From CAZEQK01 sp964514395 (GTDB lineage Bacteria; Bacillota; Bacilli; Tepidibacillales; Tepidibacillaceae), in assembly GCA_964514395.1 (NCBI GenBank), contig CAZEQK010000016.1:6773-70772 (forward strand): 64,000 nt of DNA, in the 5' to 3' direction. This document shows positions 44,577 to 52,522 of this stretch, in pieces; within the stretch, counting starts at the first letter, position 1; each line of letters opens with the position of its first letter. A program made the translations under genes and the position numbers. Below the pieces are notes generated by a model. It saw only the letters and a list, made by a program, of their open reading frames with translations, was not told the DNA's origin and did no database searches.

Positions 44577-45296
44577 CTATTTACAAAAAATATGCTTACC
44601 TATCTGCTTTATTTGTGGTCTAGACCAGATCCAAGATGATGTTGCTGTTGCAGGATTAAAATAATAAATCGCTCCACTTGATGGATCCCATCCTGACAAA
44701 GCATCACTTACAGCCTTTTTAGCTGTCTTATTAGGCGTAAGCCAAATTTGACCATCTGCCACAGCAGTAAAAGCTCCAGGTTCAAAAATGACACCTGATG
44801 GTGTATTGGGGAAAGAAGGACTTTTAATTCTATTCAAAATAACAGCCGCTACAGCTACTTGTCCGATATAGGGCTCCCCCCTAGATTCTCCATATACCGC
44901 ATTTGCTATTAATTTTATATCATTCGTAGAGTATTGACTTGAAGCGTATACCTTAGCAGTGCTTTTAGTTATTGTGGGCCGCCAATTTTTTGTTGCTTTC
45001 CAAAGCATATATTTTGTCTTTGCACCCACAATGCCATCTACCTTCATACCGAATTTGTACTGAAAATTACGCACAGCCCAGTAGGTTTGCCAACCAAAAA
45101 TACCATCTATCTTCCCTTTATAAAAACCTAAAAATTTTAATCTTCCTTGTAATTCATATACGTCTCCGCCAGTCTTACCCCTAAGTAATATTTCTTTACC
45201 AAAGGTCGTTTGGTTATTGTCATTAAATTGATAGGAAACATAGACAACAGATAGTAAGAGTGACAACGAAAGTAGAATAACTAACATTCTCTTCAT
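44577..45296 (-). CDS. sleB: SleB-type spore cortex lytic enzyme
   Basis: A 239-residue secreted protein. Signal or membrane anchor (residues about 2-22), one peptidoglycan-binding domain (about 35-95, GDVYELQGRLKFLGFYKG) and a Hydrolase_2/SleB catalytic domain (about 120-239) with ANAVYGESRGEPYIGQVAVA, which holds the catalytic glutamate. SleB is a lytic transglycosylase acting on cortex muramic-delta-lactam during germination. The usual partner ypeB is not next to it; a small proline-rich gene precedes it. It could instead be a SleB paralogue acting in the mother cell. Confidence 0.88.
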   Translation of the reverse strand: MKRMLVILLSLSLLLSVVYVSYQFNDNNQTTFGKEILLRGKTGGDVYELQGRLKFLGFYKGKIDGIFGWQTYWAVRNFQYKFGMKVDGIVGAKTKYMLWKATKNWRPTITKSTAKVYASSQYSTNDIKLIANAVYGESRGEPYIGQVAVAAVILNRIKSPSFPNTPSGVIFEPGAFTAVADGQIWLTPNKTAKKAVSDALSGWDPSSGAIYYFNPATATSSWIWSRPQIKQIGKHIFCK

Positions 45297-45298
45297 TT

Positions 45299-45442
45299 CT
45301 ATCCCTCTTTCTTACTAAATTCTTTCTTTGCTGGTTTTTCTGGATGTATTGTTGTTTCTTCTGGCTTGAATTCTGGTGGAGAAGGAGGGAATATTTCTAA
45401 TTCTTGATCTGGATTTATTTCCGGTATTCTATTACTGTACAT
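45299..45442 (-). CDS. Small proline-rich protein upstream of sleB
   Basis: A 47-residue protein (MYSNRIPEINPDQELEIFPP, then PPEFKPEE) rich in Pro, Glu and Lys, with no signal peptide. AAGGAGG is 6-8 bases before the ATG, and its stop (TAG) is 2 bases before the sleB start, whose ribosome binding site lies within its last codons. This implies coupled translation. No family recognised. Confidence 0.75.
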   Translation of the reverse strand: MYSNRIPEINPDQELEIFPPSPPEFKPEETTIHPEKPAKKEFSKKEG

Positions 45443-45620
45443 TTAAAATCCTCCTTTTTTTATCGTCTTGCTGTTATCATTCCCTATTCTTTTTATTTTC
45501 TTGCATTTTTTTTATCCAAATCGTATTCGCGGCATCGCAAGTACCTATTTAAGTTAAATATTAATATATTATTTTTATAAGTAGATATAAAAAAAGACTA
45601 ATGCATAAACATATAGTGAT

Positions 45621-45679
45621 ATGCTCCCCCTAAAGTAGACAGATTAAAAAATAAAAATCTGTTGCAAAAGGGGGAGCAT
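45621..45679 (+). promoter_or_regulatory. Hairpin hiding the orfA ribosome binding site
   Basis: Arms ATGCTCCCCCT (45621-45631) and AGGGGGAGCAT (45669-45679) pair perfectly; inside, ACAGATT (45639-45645) pairs with AATCTGT (45656-45662). The right arm contains the orfA ribosome binding site (GGGGGAG). A transcript entering from outside the element would fold and block translation, a known protection scheme in IS10 and IS50. Confidence 0.7.
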
Positions 45680-45683
45680 TTTT

Positions 45684-46367
45684 ATGTCCAAAAGAAGTAA
45701 ATATACTGCAGAAGAGAAATATCAAATAATTAAGATGTATGAGGACGGGGTTAGTTCAATCAACGATGTTGTTTTTCAGCACAAAATTTCTAAGTATACC
45801 TTTAACAACTGGAGATATAATTATGGGAGATATGGAATAAATGGTTTGAAAGAAGCAAAAACATGGAAAAGCTATTCAAAAGAGTTGAAGGAAAAAGTTG
45901 TTAAGGACCTTCTTTCTGGAGAATTATCATCATATGAAGTTATTAGAAAGTATGAAATATCTAGTAGGTCAGTTTTGGAAAAATGGGTGAACAAGTATAA
46001 TGGTCACAGAAATATAAACGCAACGGCGCAAGGATTGAGCCATTCTATGACAAAGGGAAGATCTACTACTTGGAGAGAGAGAATAGAAATTGTATTATTC
46101 TGTATTGCACACAACCAGGATTATCATCAGACTGCTGAAGCCCATCAGGTATCTTATCAGCAAGTTTATCAATGGGTGAAGAAATATGAATCTGGTGGAG
46201 AAGATGCCTTAAAGGATCGAAGGGGAAGGAAAAAAGAGGAAGAAGAATTAACACTTGAGGAAAAAATGAAAATTGATATGAGGAAATTGAAAGCAGACAA
46301 TGAGAGACTAAAAGCGGAGAACGCTCTCTTAAAAAAGTTGGAGGAACTAGAAAGGAGGCGTTTTTAA
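45684..46367 (+). CDS. IS3-family transposase OrfA
   Basis: A 227-residue protein with two helix-turn-helix units (YTAEEKYQIIKMYEDG with TFNNWRYNYG; and HQDYHQTAEAHQVSYQQVYQWV-type region, quoted approximately) and a C-terminal leucine-zipper-like helix (RLKAENALLKKLEELERR). It binds the element ends. Strong AGGGGGAG upstream. OrfA is intact though OrfB is truncated. Confidence 0.9.
   Translation: MSKRSKYTAEEKYQIIKMYEDGVSSINDVVFQHKISKYTFNNWRYNYGRYGINGLKEAKTWKSYSKELKEKVVKDLLSGELSSYEVIRKYEISSRSVLEKWVNKYNGHRNINATAQGLSHSMTKGRSTTWRERIEIVLFCIAHNQDYHQTAEAHQVSYQQVYQWVKKYESGGEDALKDRRGRKKEEEELTLEEKMKIDMRKLKADNERLKAENALLKKLEELERRRF
46331..46337 (+). promoter_or_regulatory. Programmed -1 frameshift heptamer
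   Basis: A AAA AAG in the orfA zero frame, the canonical IS3-family slippery site. After a -1 slip the frame stays open into orfB. An AAAGGAGG sequence at 46351-46358 lies just downstream. Confidence 0.75.
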
Positions 46368-46372
46368 GTAGC

Positions 46373-46864
46373 ATTAGACAAGAAAACAAGTACATTGCTA
46401 TCAAACGACTCTACGAAAAACAACATTTTTCTATCTCTCTGTTATGTGAAATCGCAGGAATTCCTCGTTCTGCTTACTATAAATGGTTAAAAAGAAAGAC
46501 ATCTGTTCGTGAAGTTGAAAATAAGACGTTGATCATAGAAATGATTAAGCTTTATGAAGAGGTAGAAGGTATTTACGGCTACCGCAGATTGACGATGAGC
46601 TTAAATCGAAGATTACAAAAAATTTTCAATCATAAGCGAATCGATCGTCTCATGAAGCTCACAGGATTACAGTCTGTGATTAGAAGGAAAAAGAAACGCT
46701 ATATAAAATCCACTCCGCAACACATAGCAGAAAATCTGTTAAATCGTAATTTTACAACTAAAAAGTCGAATCAGAAATGGGTTACGGATGTCACTGAATT
46801 CAAATATGGCAACAGTCAGAAAGCCTATTTAAGTGCTATATTGGACTTACTAGTCTCTTTCTGA
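46373..46864 (+). pseudogene. IS3-family transposase OrfB, C-terminally truncated
   Basis: In the -1 frame relative to orfA, about 163 codons from an ATT at 46373 to a stop at 46862. It has the HTH_21 part (GIPRSAYYKWLKRK, GIYGYRRLTM) and the start of the DDE domain: first Asp in WVTDVTEF and second in SAILDL. It ends there, lacking some 110 residues and the catalytic glutamate. Only the fusion made by frameshifting would have been active; this copy cannot be. Confidence 0.85.
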
Positions 46865-46903
46865 CTTTTTATTAAAACATCTCACATTGCAATACGGTCA
46901 CTC

Positions 46904-47830
46904 TTATCCTTTTTCATAAGGGATACCATCTGCGGCAGGAGCTACCGATTTACCTACAAATCCCATTAGAATAATCAAGGTTAATACGTAAGGTAGCATT
47001 GCTAAAATCTGTGAAGAAACCTGAATAGAAGTGCTTCCTAGATAAACGATTAAACCTTGTGCAGCACCAAAAAGTAGGGAAGCCCACATCGCACCTTGAG
47101 GTTTCCATTTACCAAATATCATAGCTGCTAATGCGATAAATCCTTGTCCAGAAATTAAGGTTGGTCTAAAATTTGATACTACAGCTAGACTCATTGCTGC
47201 CCCACCAAAGCCTGATAAAACACCAGACATTATGACAGCTATATATCTCATTTTAAATACGTTAATACCTAATGTATCAGCAGCTCTTGGGTGTTCCCCT
47301 ACCGCTCTTAATCTTAACCCAAACTTTGTTTTGTATAGTACAAACCAGGTGATAAATACAAAAATAAAAGCTAAGTATACCGTAGCATATTGATTAAAAA
47401 TCATATCAAAAAACGAATTTTGTGAAAATAAACCTTCAAACGGTCTAGGTATTTTATCTGTAAGTGCAATAGATCTTGTCATTGTTGCACCCTCAAAAAA
47501 TAAACGACTTAAAAACAGAGCTAAGCCCGGTCCTAAAAAGTTAATAGCTATACCTGATACCACTTGGTCTGCTGCAAAGGTTACCGAAGCTATGGCATGT
47601 AATAAAGCTAGAAAACCACCTGCTAAACCAGCAGCAATAAAGCCAAGCCACGGATTTTGCGAAAAATAGCCAACAGTTGCTCCTACAAATGCACCAATAG
47701 TCATCATTCCTTCGAGGCCAATATTAACTACACCCGAGTTTTCTGAAACCACTCCTCCAAGTGCGGTGTAGATAAGTGGAGTAGCATACATTAATGTCGT
47801 ACCAAGAATAAATCCTATACTATTTAACAT
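46904..47830 (-). CDS. nupQ: Nucleoside ABC transporter permease (NupQ/YufQ-like)
   Basis: A 308-residue permease of the branched-chain amino acid/ribose-type family with about eight to nine TM helices. The family glycine-rich stretch is in NIGLEGMMTIGAFVG and GFGGAAMSLAV. It pairs with NupP. ATG at 47830, six bases after AGAGGTGA; an in-frame GTG lies 9 bases upstream. The gene's 3' end is 40 bases from the truncated IS, and no terminator is seen. Confidence 0.9.
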   Translation of the reverse strand: MLNSIGFILGTTLMYATPLIYTALGGVVSENSGVVNIGLEGMMTIGAFVGATVGYFSQNPWLGFIAAGLAGGFLALLHAIASVTFAADQVVSGIAINFLGPGLALFLSRLFFEGATMTRSIALTDKIPRPFEGLFSQNSFFDMIFNQYATVYLAFIFVFITWFVLYKTKFGLRLRAVGEHPRAADTLGINVFKMRYIAVIMSGVLSGFGGAAMSLAVVSNFRPTLISGQGFIALAAMIFGKWKPQGAMWASLLFGAAQGLIVYLGSTSIQVSSQILAMLPYVLTLIILMGFVGKSVAPAADGIPYEKG

Positions 47831-48959
47831 TTTCTTCACCTCTCTTATTACGTCTAACTGTAATAACGGTTCTTATAAAGTTAGGAATAGCAATAAAGAA
47901 AACAATTGTTCCTATGACGATATTCACCACTTCAGATGGAGCTTGTAATGTCGGTTGTATTTTAGGACCACCATATTTAAAAATTCCAAACAATAATCCT
48001 GCAAACAGACTACCAAAGGCAGTATTACTACCTATTAAAGAAACCGCGATCCCATCAAAGCCATGCCCTTCCATTGCAGCCAATACTGCTACACTCTTTG
48101 TAACACCAATAACCTGTAATGCACCTGCAACTCCTGCAAGAGCTCCAGCTATCATCATAGATAGAATGATACTTTTTTTGACACCAATACCCCCATATTC
48201 AGCTGCAAATTTATTGAATCCAACCGCTCTTAACTCATACCCAAGGGTTGTTTTGTTAAGAATGAACCATACTAAGGCAATAAGCAATATGGCGATTAAA
48301 AATCCCCAATTAAGAGGTGCTTTTAAAACATCTTGTAAGAAAGGGTGATGACTAAGCCATGCTCTACCCGTATCAGAAAACTTCCATTTCTCTAGAATCT
48401 CAATATTCGCAGTATCTAAAATTTTATAGGATGCTTCACTTTGAGGTCTTTTAAACACTTCAAGGTTTACAATATAATTATTTAAGTATAAAGCAATCCA
48501 ATTGAGCATAATCGTGGAGATTACTTCATGTACTCCGTATTTTGCTTTAAGATATCCTGCAATTCCTGCCCATAATCCTGCTGCTGTTGCTGCAACTAAT
48601 AGCACGACTATGACATGGATAACTGGCGGTAAATGCCAAAAATAGCCTGTCCATGCAGCAACCAAAGCGCCTATAATGTATTGACCTTCTGCTCCGATGT
48701 TAAATAAACCTGTTCTAAAGGCAAAAGCAACCGAAAGACCAGTCAAGATTAATGGAGTAGCATAAATAACAGTATAAGCAATATATTTAGGTCTACTGAA
48801 TACACCAAAGAGAATTATTCTATAGGCTTCAAAGGGGTTAAATCCTGCGATAGTTAAAATGACTGCCCCGACAATTAGACCAATAAGAATAGAAATCAAT
48901 GTAAATCCTAATGAACCAGAAAATAAACTTAATAATTTAGACCTATTATTTTTCTCCAT
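47820..48959 (-). CDS. nupP: Nucleoside ABC transporter permease (NupP/YufP-like)
   Basis: A 379-residue permease with about ten TM helices; conserved FNIGAEGQYIIGALVA and GALAGVAGALQVIG. It overlaps the end of nupO by 14 bases, with GGAGGAGG upstream of its ATG inside nupO. With NupQ it forms the membrane channel. Confidence 0.9.
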   Translation of the reverse strand: MEKNNRSKLLSLFSGSLGFTLISILIGLIVGAVILTIAGFNPFEAYRIILFGVFSRPKYIAYTVIYATPLILTGLSVAFAFRTGLFNIGAEGQYIIGALVAAWTGYFWHLPPVIHVIVVLLVAATAAGLWAGIAGYLKAKYGVHEVISTIMLNWIALYLNNYIVNLEVFKRPQSEASYKILDTANIEILEKWKFSDTGRAWLSHHPFLQDVLKAPLNWGFLIAILLIALVWFILNKTTLGYELRAVGFNKFAAEYGGIGVKKSIILSMMIAGALAGVAGALQVIGVTKSVAVLAAMEGHGFDGIAVSLIGSNTAFGSLFAGLLFGIFKYGGPKIQPTLQAPSEVVNIVIGTIVFFIAIPNFIRTVITVRRNKRGEENVK

Positions 48960-50490
48960 GAGTATTTCCTCCTCCTGCCATCATGAGTCCTAGTGTATTT
49001 TCATCCGCCTCATTCGCATCAAGGATTCCTACTATTTTCCCTTCGTAAATAACCGCTATGCGATCTGACACGTTCATGACTTCATCTAGCTCTAAAGAGA
49101 CTAATAATACTGCTTTATTTCTATCCCTTTGATCCACCAATGATTTATGAACGAATTCTATCGCTCCTACATCTAATCCCCTTGTAGGCTGGGCAGCTAT
49201 TAACAAATCTGGATCATTGGTAATTTCTCGAGCAATAATGACCTTTTGTTGATTTCCTCCAGAAAGCTCCTTAGCTTTAGCCATTTCATTTGTAGGTCTT
49301 ACATCAAATTTATAAATTAATCGTTTTGCAAACTCTTTTATTTTGGGGAAATTTAAAACTCCATTGTTAGAAAAAGGCTTATTATGATAATTTTCTAAAA
49401 TCATATTCTCTGCGACTGTATAATCCATAACCAAACCACGTTTTTGTCTGTCCTCAGGAATACTTGATATCTTATGATCAATTATATCTTTTGGCTTTTT
49501 ATTTGTTATTTCCTTATCGTGAATCATTATTTTCCCAGCATCTATTTTACGGAGTCCAGTTATCGCTTCAATTAACTCACTCTGTCCATTTCCATCTATC
49601 CCTGCAATCCCTAGAATTTCTCCGGATTTTACATGTAAAGTTAAACCATTCACTGCATTTATTCCTCTGTTATCCTTTACTACTAAATTTTCAATGGTAA
49701 AGACCGTTTTACCAGGTTTTTTATCAGCTTTTTCAACTTTAAAATTAACCTCTCTACCAACCATTTTTGATGCAAGATCTTCTTCTGTCGTTTCACTAAC
49801 TTCAACAGTATCAATAAATTTTCCTCTGCGAATAATTGTACATCTATCAGCAGATATCTTTATTTCATGTAATTTATGGGTAATGATAATAATCGATTTT
49901 CCTTGGTTTGTCAGATTACGCATAATTTGAATCAATTCTTTTATTTCCTGTGGTGTAAGAACCGCTGTTGGCTCATCTAAAATTAATATCTCTGCACCTC
50001 GATATAGTGCTTTTAATATTTCAACACGCTGCTGCATACCTACAGTAATATCTTGTATTTTTGCATTTGGATCGACATATAATCCATACTTATTTGAAAG
50101 CTCTTTTACATCACTGATAGCTTTCTTGATATCTAATGAACCTAGGCCCTTTGTAGGTTCCATTCCTAGAATAATATTTTCCGCTACAGTAAAGGGTTCT
50201 ACTAACATAAAATGTTGGTGTACCATCCCAATGCCGTGTTTTATTGCAACATTTGGATTGACAATATTTATTTTTTCTCCTTTTATGTATATCTCCCCAG
50301 ATGTAGGCTGATAAAGACCATACAAAATGTTCATAAGAGTAGTTTTTCCAGCTCCATTTTCACCAAGTAAAGCATGGACTTCACCCTTATGAACAGTTAA
50401 ATTCAACTTATCATTAGCAGTAAAATCACCAAACATCTTGGTTACATTCTTCATTTCTACAATTTTTTCTTGAAAATTATTTTGCCTCAT
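48946..50490 (-). CDS. nupO: Nucleoside ABC transporter ATPase (NupO/YufO-like)
   Basis: A 514-residue protein with two ABC domains. First: Walker A GENGAGKTT, signature VGMQQR, Walker B LILDEP. Second: GIDGNGQSE as a variant Walker A, signature LSGGNQQK, and a Walker B (LLIAAQPTRG) with Gln in place of the catalytic Asp-Glu, typical of the RbsA/YufO group. ATG at 50490 follows GGGAGGG. Confidence 0.93.
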   Translation of the reverse strand: MRQNNFQEKIVEMKNVTKMFGDFTANDKLNLTVHKGEVHALLGENGAGKTTLMNILYGLYQPTSGEIYIKGEKINIVNPNVAIKHGIGMVHQHFMLVEPFTVAENIILGMEPTKGLGSLDIKKAISDVKELSNKYGLYVDPNAKIQDITVGMQQRVEILKALYRGAEILILDEPTAVLTPQEIKELIQIMRNLTNQGKSIIIITHKLHEIKISADRCTIIRRGKFIDTVEVSETTEEDLASKMVGREVNFKVEKADKKPGKTVFTIENLVVKDNRGINAVNGLTLHVKSGEILGIAGIDGNGQSELIEAITGLRKIDAGKIMIHDKEITNKKPKDIIDHKISSIPEDRQKRGLVMDYTVAENMILENYHNKPFSNNGVLNFPKIKEFAKRLIYKFDVRPTNEMAKAKELSGGNQQKVIIAREITNDPDLLIAAQPTRGLDVGAIEFVHKSLVDQRDRNKAVLLVSLELDEVMNVSDRIAVIYEGKIVGILDANEADENTLGLMMAGGGNTHGEK

Positions 50491-50515
50491 GAAGAACCCT
50501 CCCATCACAGATAAT

Positions 50516-50546
50516 AAACAGCTCAGACATGAAGCCTGAGCTGTTT
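50516..50546 (-). terminator. Intercistronic hairpin between nupN and nupO
   Basis: Arms AAACAGCTCAG and CTGAGCTGTTT with a 9-base loop but only a short T run. It probably gives partial termination, or protects the nupN 3' end, so that the binding protein is made in excess. Confidence 0.65.
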
Positions 50547-50557
50547 TAAGTTTAATC

Positions 50558-51580
50558 TTACTTCATTTCAAATTTATCAAATGTATCTTTATTATAAGGA
50601 ACTACAATTTTTCCATCCATAATTTGTTGTTTTAATTTTGCTACTTCATCTAAAATATCTTTTGGTACATGCTTACTAGAAGAAGGGGCAATATCAACTC
50701 CGCCCTCTTTTAAACCTAATACTACAGTTGTTCCACCAGGGAAGTTTCCTTCTTTAAGCATTTTAGTAATATTATAGATACCATTGTCTACACGCTTCAT
50801 AGCTGATGTAATAACGTTATCTGGAGCTAATGAATTTTGATCTCTATCTACACCAATTGCATATTTTCCTTGCTCTTTAGCAGCTTCGATAACACCGTCG
50901 CCAACTCCACCTGCAGCATGGAATACGATGTCAGCGCCATCTTGATACATTTGGTTTGCAATAGCTTTACCTTTTGCGGAATCAGTAAATGATTCTGCAT
51001 ATTGTCTTAATATTTTAACATCAGGATTTGCGTATTTGACACCTGCTTGGTAACCATAATCAAAAGCGTCAATTACATTACCTTCGATTCCACCTACAAA
51101 ACCAACAGTACCTGTTTTTGTCATTTTACCAGCAATATATCCAACTAAGAAAGAGGATTGCTCAGCTTTAAAGACAACACCAACTAGGTTTTTAGGAGTA
51201 TCTGCATAAGCATAATCAATAATTGCATATTTTTGATCTGGGTTGTTTTTAGCTTCTTGAAGGATCGTATCCCCCATTTTAAAACCAATACCCCAAATCA
51301 AATCATTACCTGCATCTAAAAGTGTTTCTATATTTGGTGCATAATCAGCATCTTGCTTTGATTCAAGATATGAACCTTTAACACCTAAATCTATTTGAGC
51401 TTTTTCAAGTCCTTCCCAAGCAGATTGGTTAAAGGATTGGTCATGAACTCCACCAACGTCAGTTACCATAGCAACTTTAAGTTGATTTGTATCTGCTGGT
51501 TGATTAGAAGATCCACAGCCAACTAAGAAGATTGACATGGTAAGTGTTAAAATTAACACTAATAATAAAAACTTCTTCAT
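50558..51580 (-). CDS. nupN: BmpA-family nucleoside-binding lipoprotein (NupN-like)
   Basis: A 340-residue lipoprotein with a signal peptide ending in the lipobox LVGC (cysteine at about 23). The BMP/PnrA domain has VTDVGGVHDQSFNQSAWEGL. It binds purine nucleosides outside the membrane for NupOPQ. The ATG at 51580 follows GGGGG; a longer reading is not supported. Confidence 0.93.
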   Translation of the reverse strand: MKKFLLLVLILTLTMSIFLVGCGSSNQPADTNQLKVAMVTDVGGVHDQSFNQSAWEGLEKAQIDLGVKGSYLESKQDADYAPNIETLLDAGNDLIWGIGFKMGDTILQEAKNNPDQKYAIIDYAYADTPKNLVGVVFKAEQSSFLVGYIAGKMTKTGTVGFVGGIEGNVIDAFDYGYQAGVKYANPDVKILRQYAESFTDSAKGKAIANQMYQDGADIVFHAAGGVGDGVIEAAKEQGKYAIGVDRDQNSLAPDNVITSAMKRVDNGIYNITKMLKEGNFPGGTTVVLGLKEGGVDIAPSSSKHVPKDILDEVAKLKQQIMDGKIVVPYNKDTFDKFEMK

Positions 51581-51669
51581 TCTAAGAAAACCCCCTATTT
51601 TTTTGTTTTTATTGTTAACTTCATTAACAATCAATTTAAATAATCATACACTCAGATAAATCATCATCA

Positions 51670-52395
51670 TTATCTTCTTCTAACAACCTGAAACCTGAAT
51701 TTATCTGCTCTAAAATAGTTAACTGAGCTTAAAACTGGTCGATCGGAAGCGTCATAGTGAACTTGTTTAAGCACCAATAGTGATGATTCGGGTGGTGTAT
51801 GCAATATGGATGAAATCTTTTCATGATAGCCAATTGGTTGAATGTCTGTGATTGCGTAGGATATATAAATTTTCGCTTCTTTTTCAAGCGTTTGAAAGAT
51901 TGAGCTTTCTTTTTCAAAATTAAATTCCTTTGGTACTACTCCAACTGGTATCTTATCTATACAATAAACAACAGGTTCTCCATCAGCAGTTCTGATACGT
52001 TCAATTCGTAAGATATCTTCCGTTTGATTTAATTTTAATTCTGTCATATCAGCATGTGTCGCAGATACGCGATTAGTATGAACAAAGATAGAACCTGCTT
52101 TTTGATTGTTTTTTTCAATCATTTGCGTGATGCTATATAATTCTTCAATGCCACTAACATAAACAGGTTTAGCGTTTACAAAAGTTCCAACGCCATGTTT
52201 ACGAATAATGACATTCTCGTCCTCTAAGATTCTAAGAGCCTCTCTCAATGTTGCTCTACTAACACCTAACTCTCTTGATAGTTCAAATTCAGAAGGTAAT
52301 TTATTTCCGGGTTTAATAATCCCATTTTCTATATCCTGTTTTATCTTGTCAATGACAAGTAAATATAGTGCTCTATTGTCAGGTCTTAAAACCAT
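51670..52395 (-). CDS. ymfC: GntR-family regulator (YmfC-like)
   Basis: A 241-residue GntR/HutC protein. The winged helix has KLPSEFELSRELGVSRATLR (about 28-50); the C-terminal UTRA domain (about 90-235) binds an effector. As in other bacilli, it lies between spoIIIE and the nup-type transporter genes and may control them. Effector unknown. ATG at 52395 follows GAGAGGAAG. Confidence 0.9.
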   Translation of the reverse strand: MVLRPDNRALYLLVIDKIKQDIENGIIKPGNKLPSEFELSRELGVSRATLREALRILEDENVIIRKHGVGTFVNAKPVYVSGIEELYSITQMIEKNNQKAGSIFVHTNRVSATHADMTELKLNQTEDILRIERIRTADGEPVVYCIDKIPVGVVPKEFNFEKESSIFQTLEKEAKIYISYAITDIQPIGYHEKISSILHTPPESSLLVLKQVHYDASDRPVLSSVNYFRADKFRFQVVRRR

Positions 52396-52522
52396 GTAGT
52401 AAATCTTCCTCTCTAAATTTTGAAGTAAGATGTCAGACATATTACCTCGACATCTATTTTCCATCTTTTTATACAATAAATCAATAACTTTTTGAAATAT
52501 ATTTTATGGAAATTTATTTTAG

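Larger units (their letters stand above)
45617..46864 (+). mobile_element. Truncated IS3-family (IS150-like) element
   Basis: The left end begins near 45617 (TGATATGCTCCCCCTAAAG, an IS3-type terminus). It carries orfA, a frameshift site and the first 60 percent of orfB. The right terminus is missing: no complement of the left end occurs before the nupQ stop at 46904. It is therefore a dead remnant. The exact right boundary cannot be set. Confidence 0.8.
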
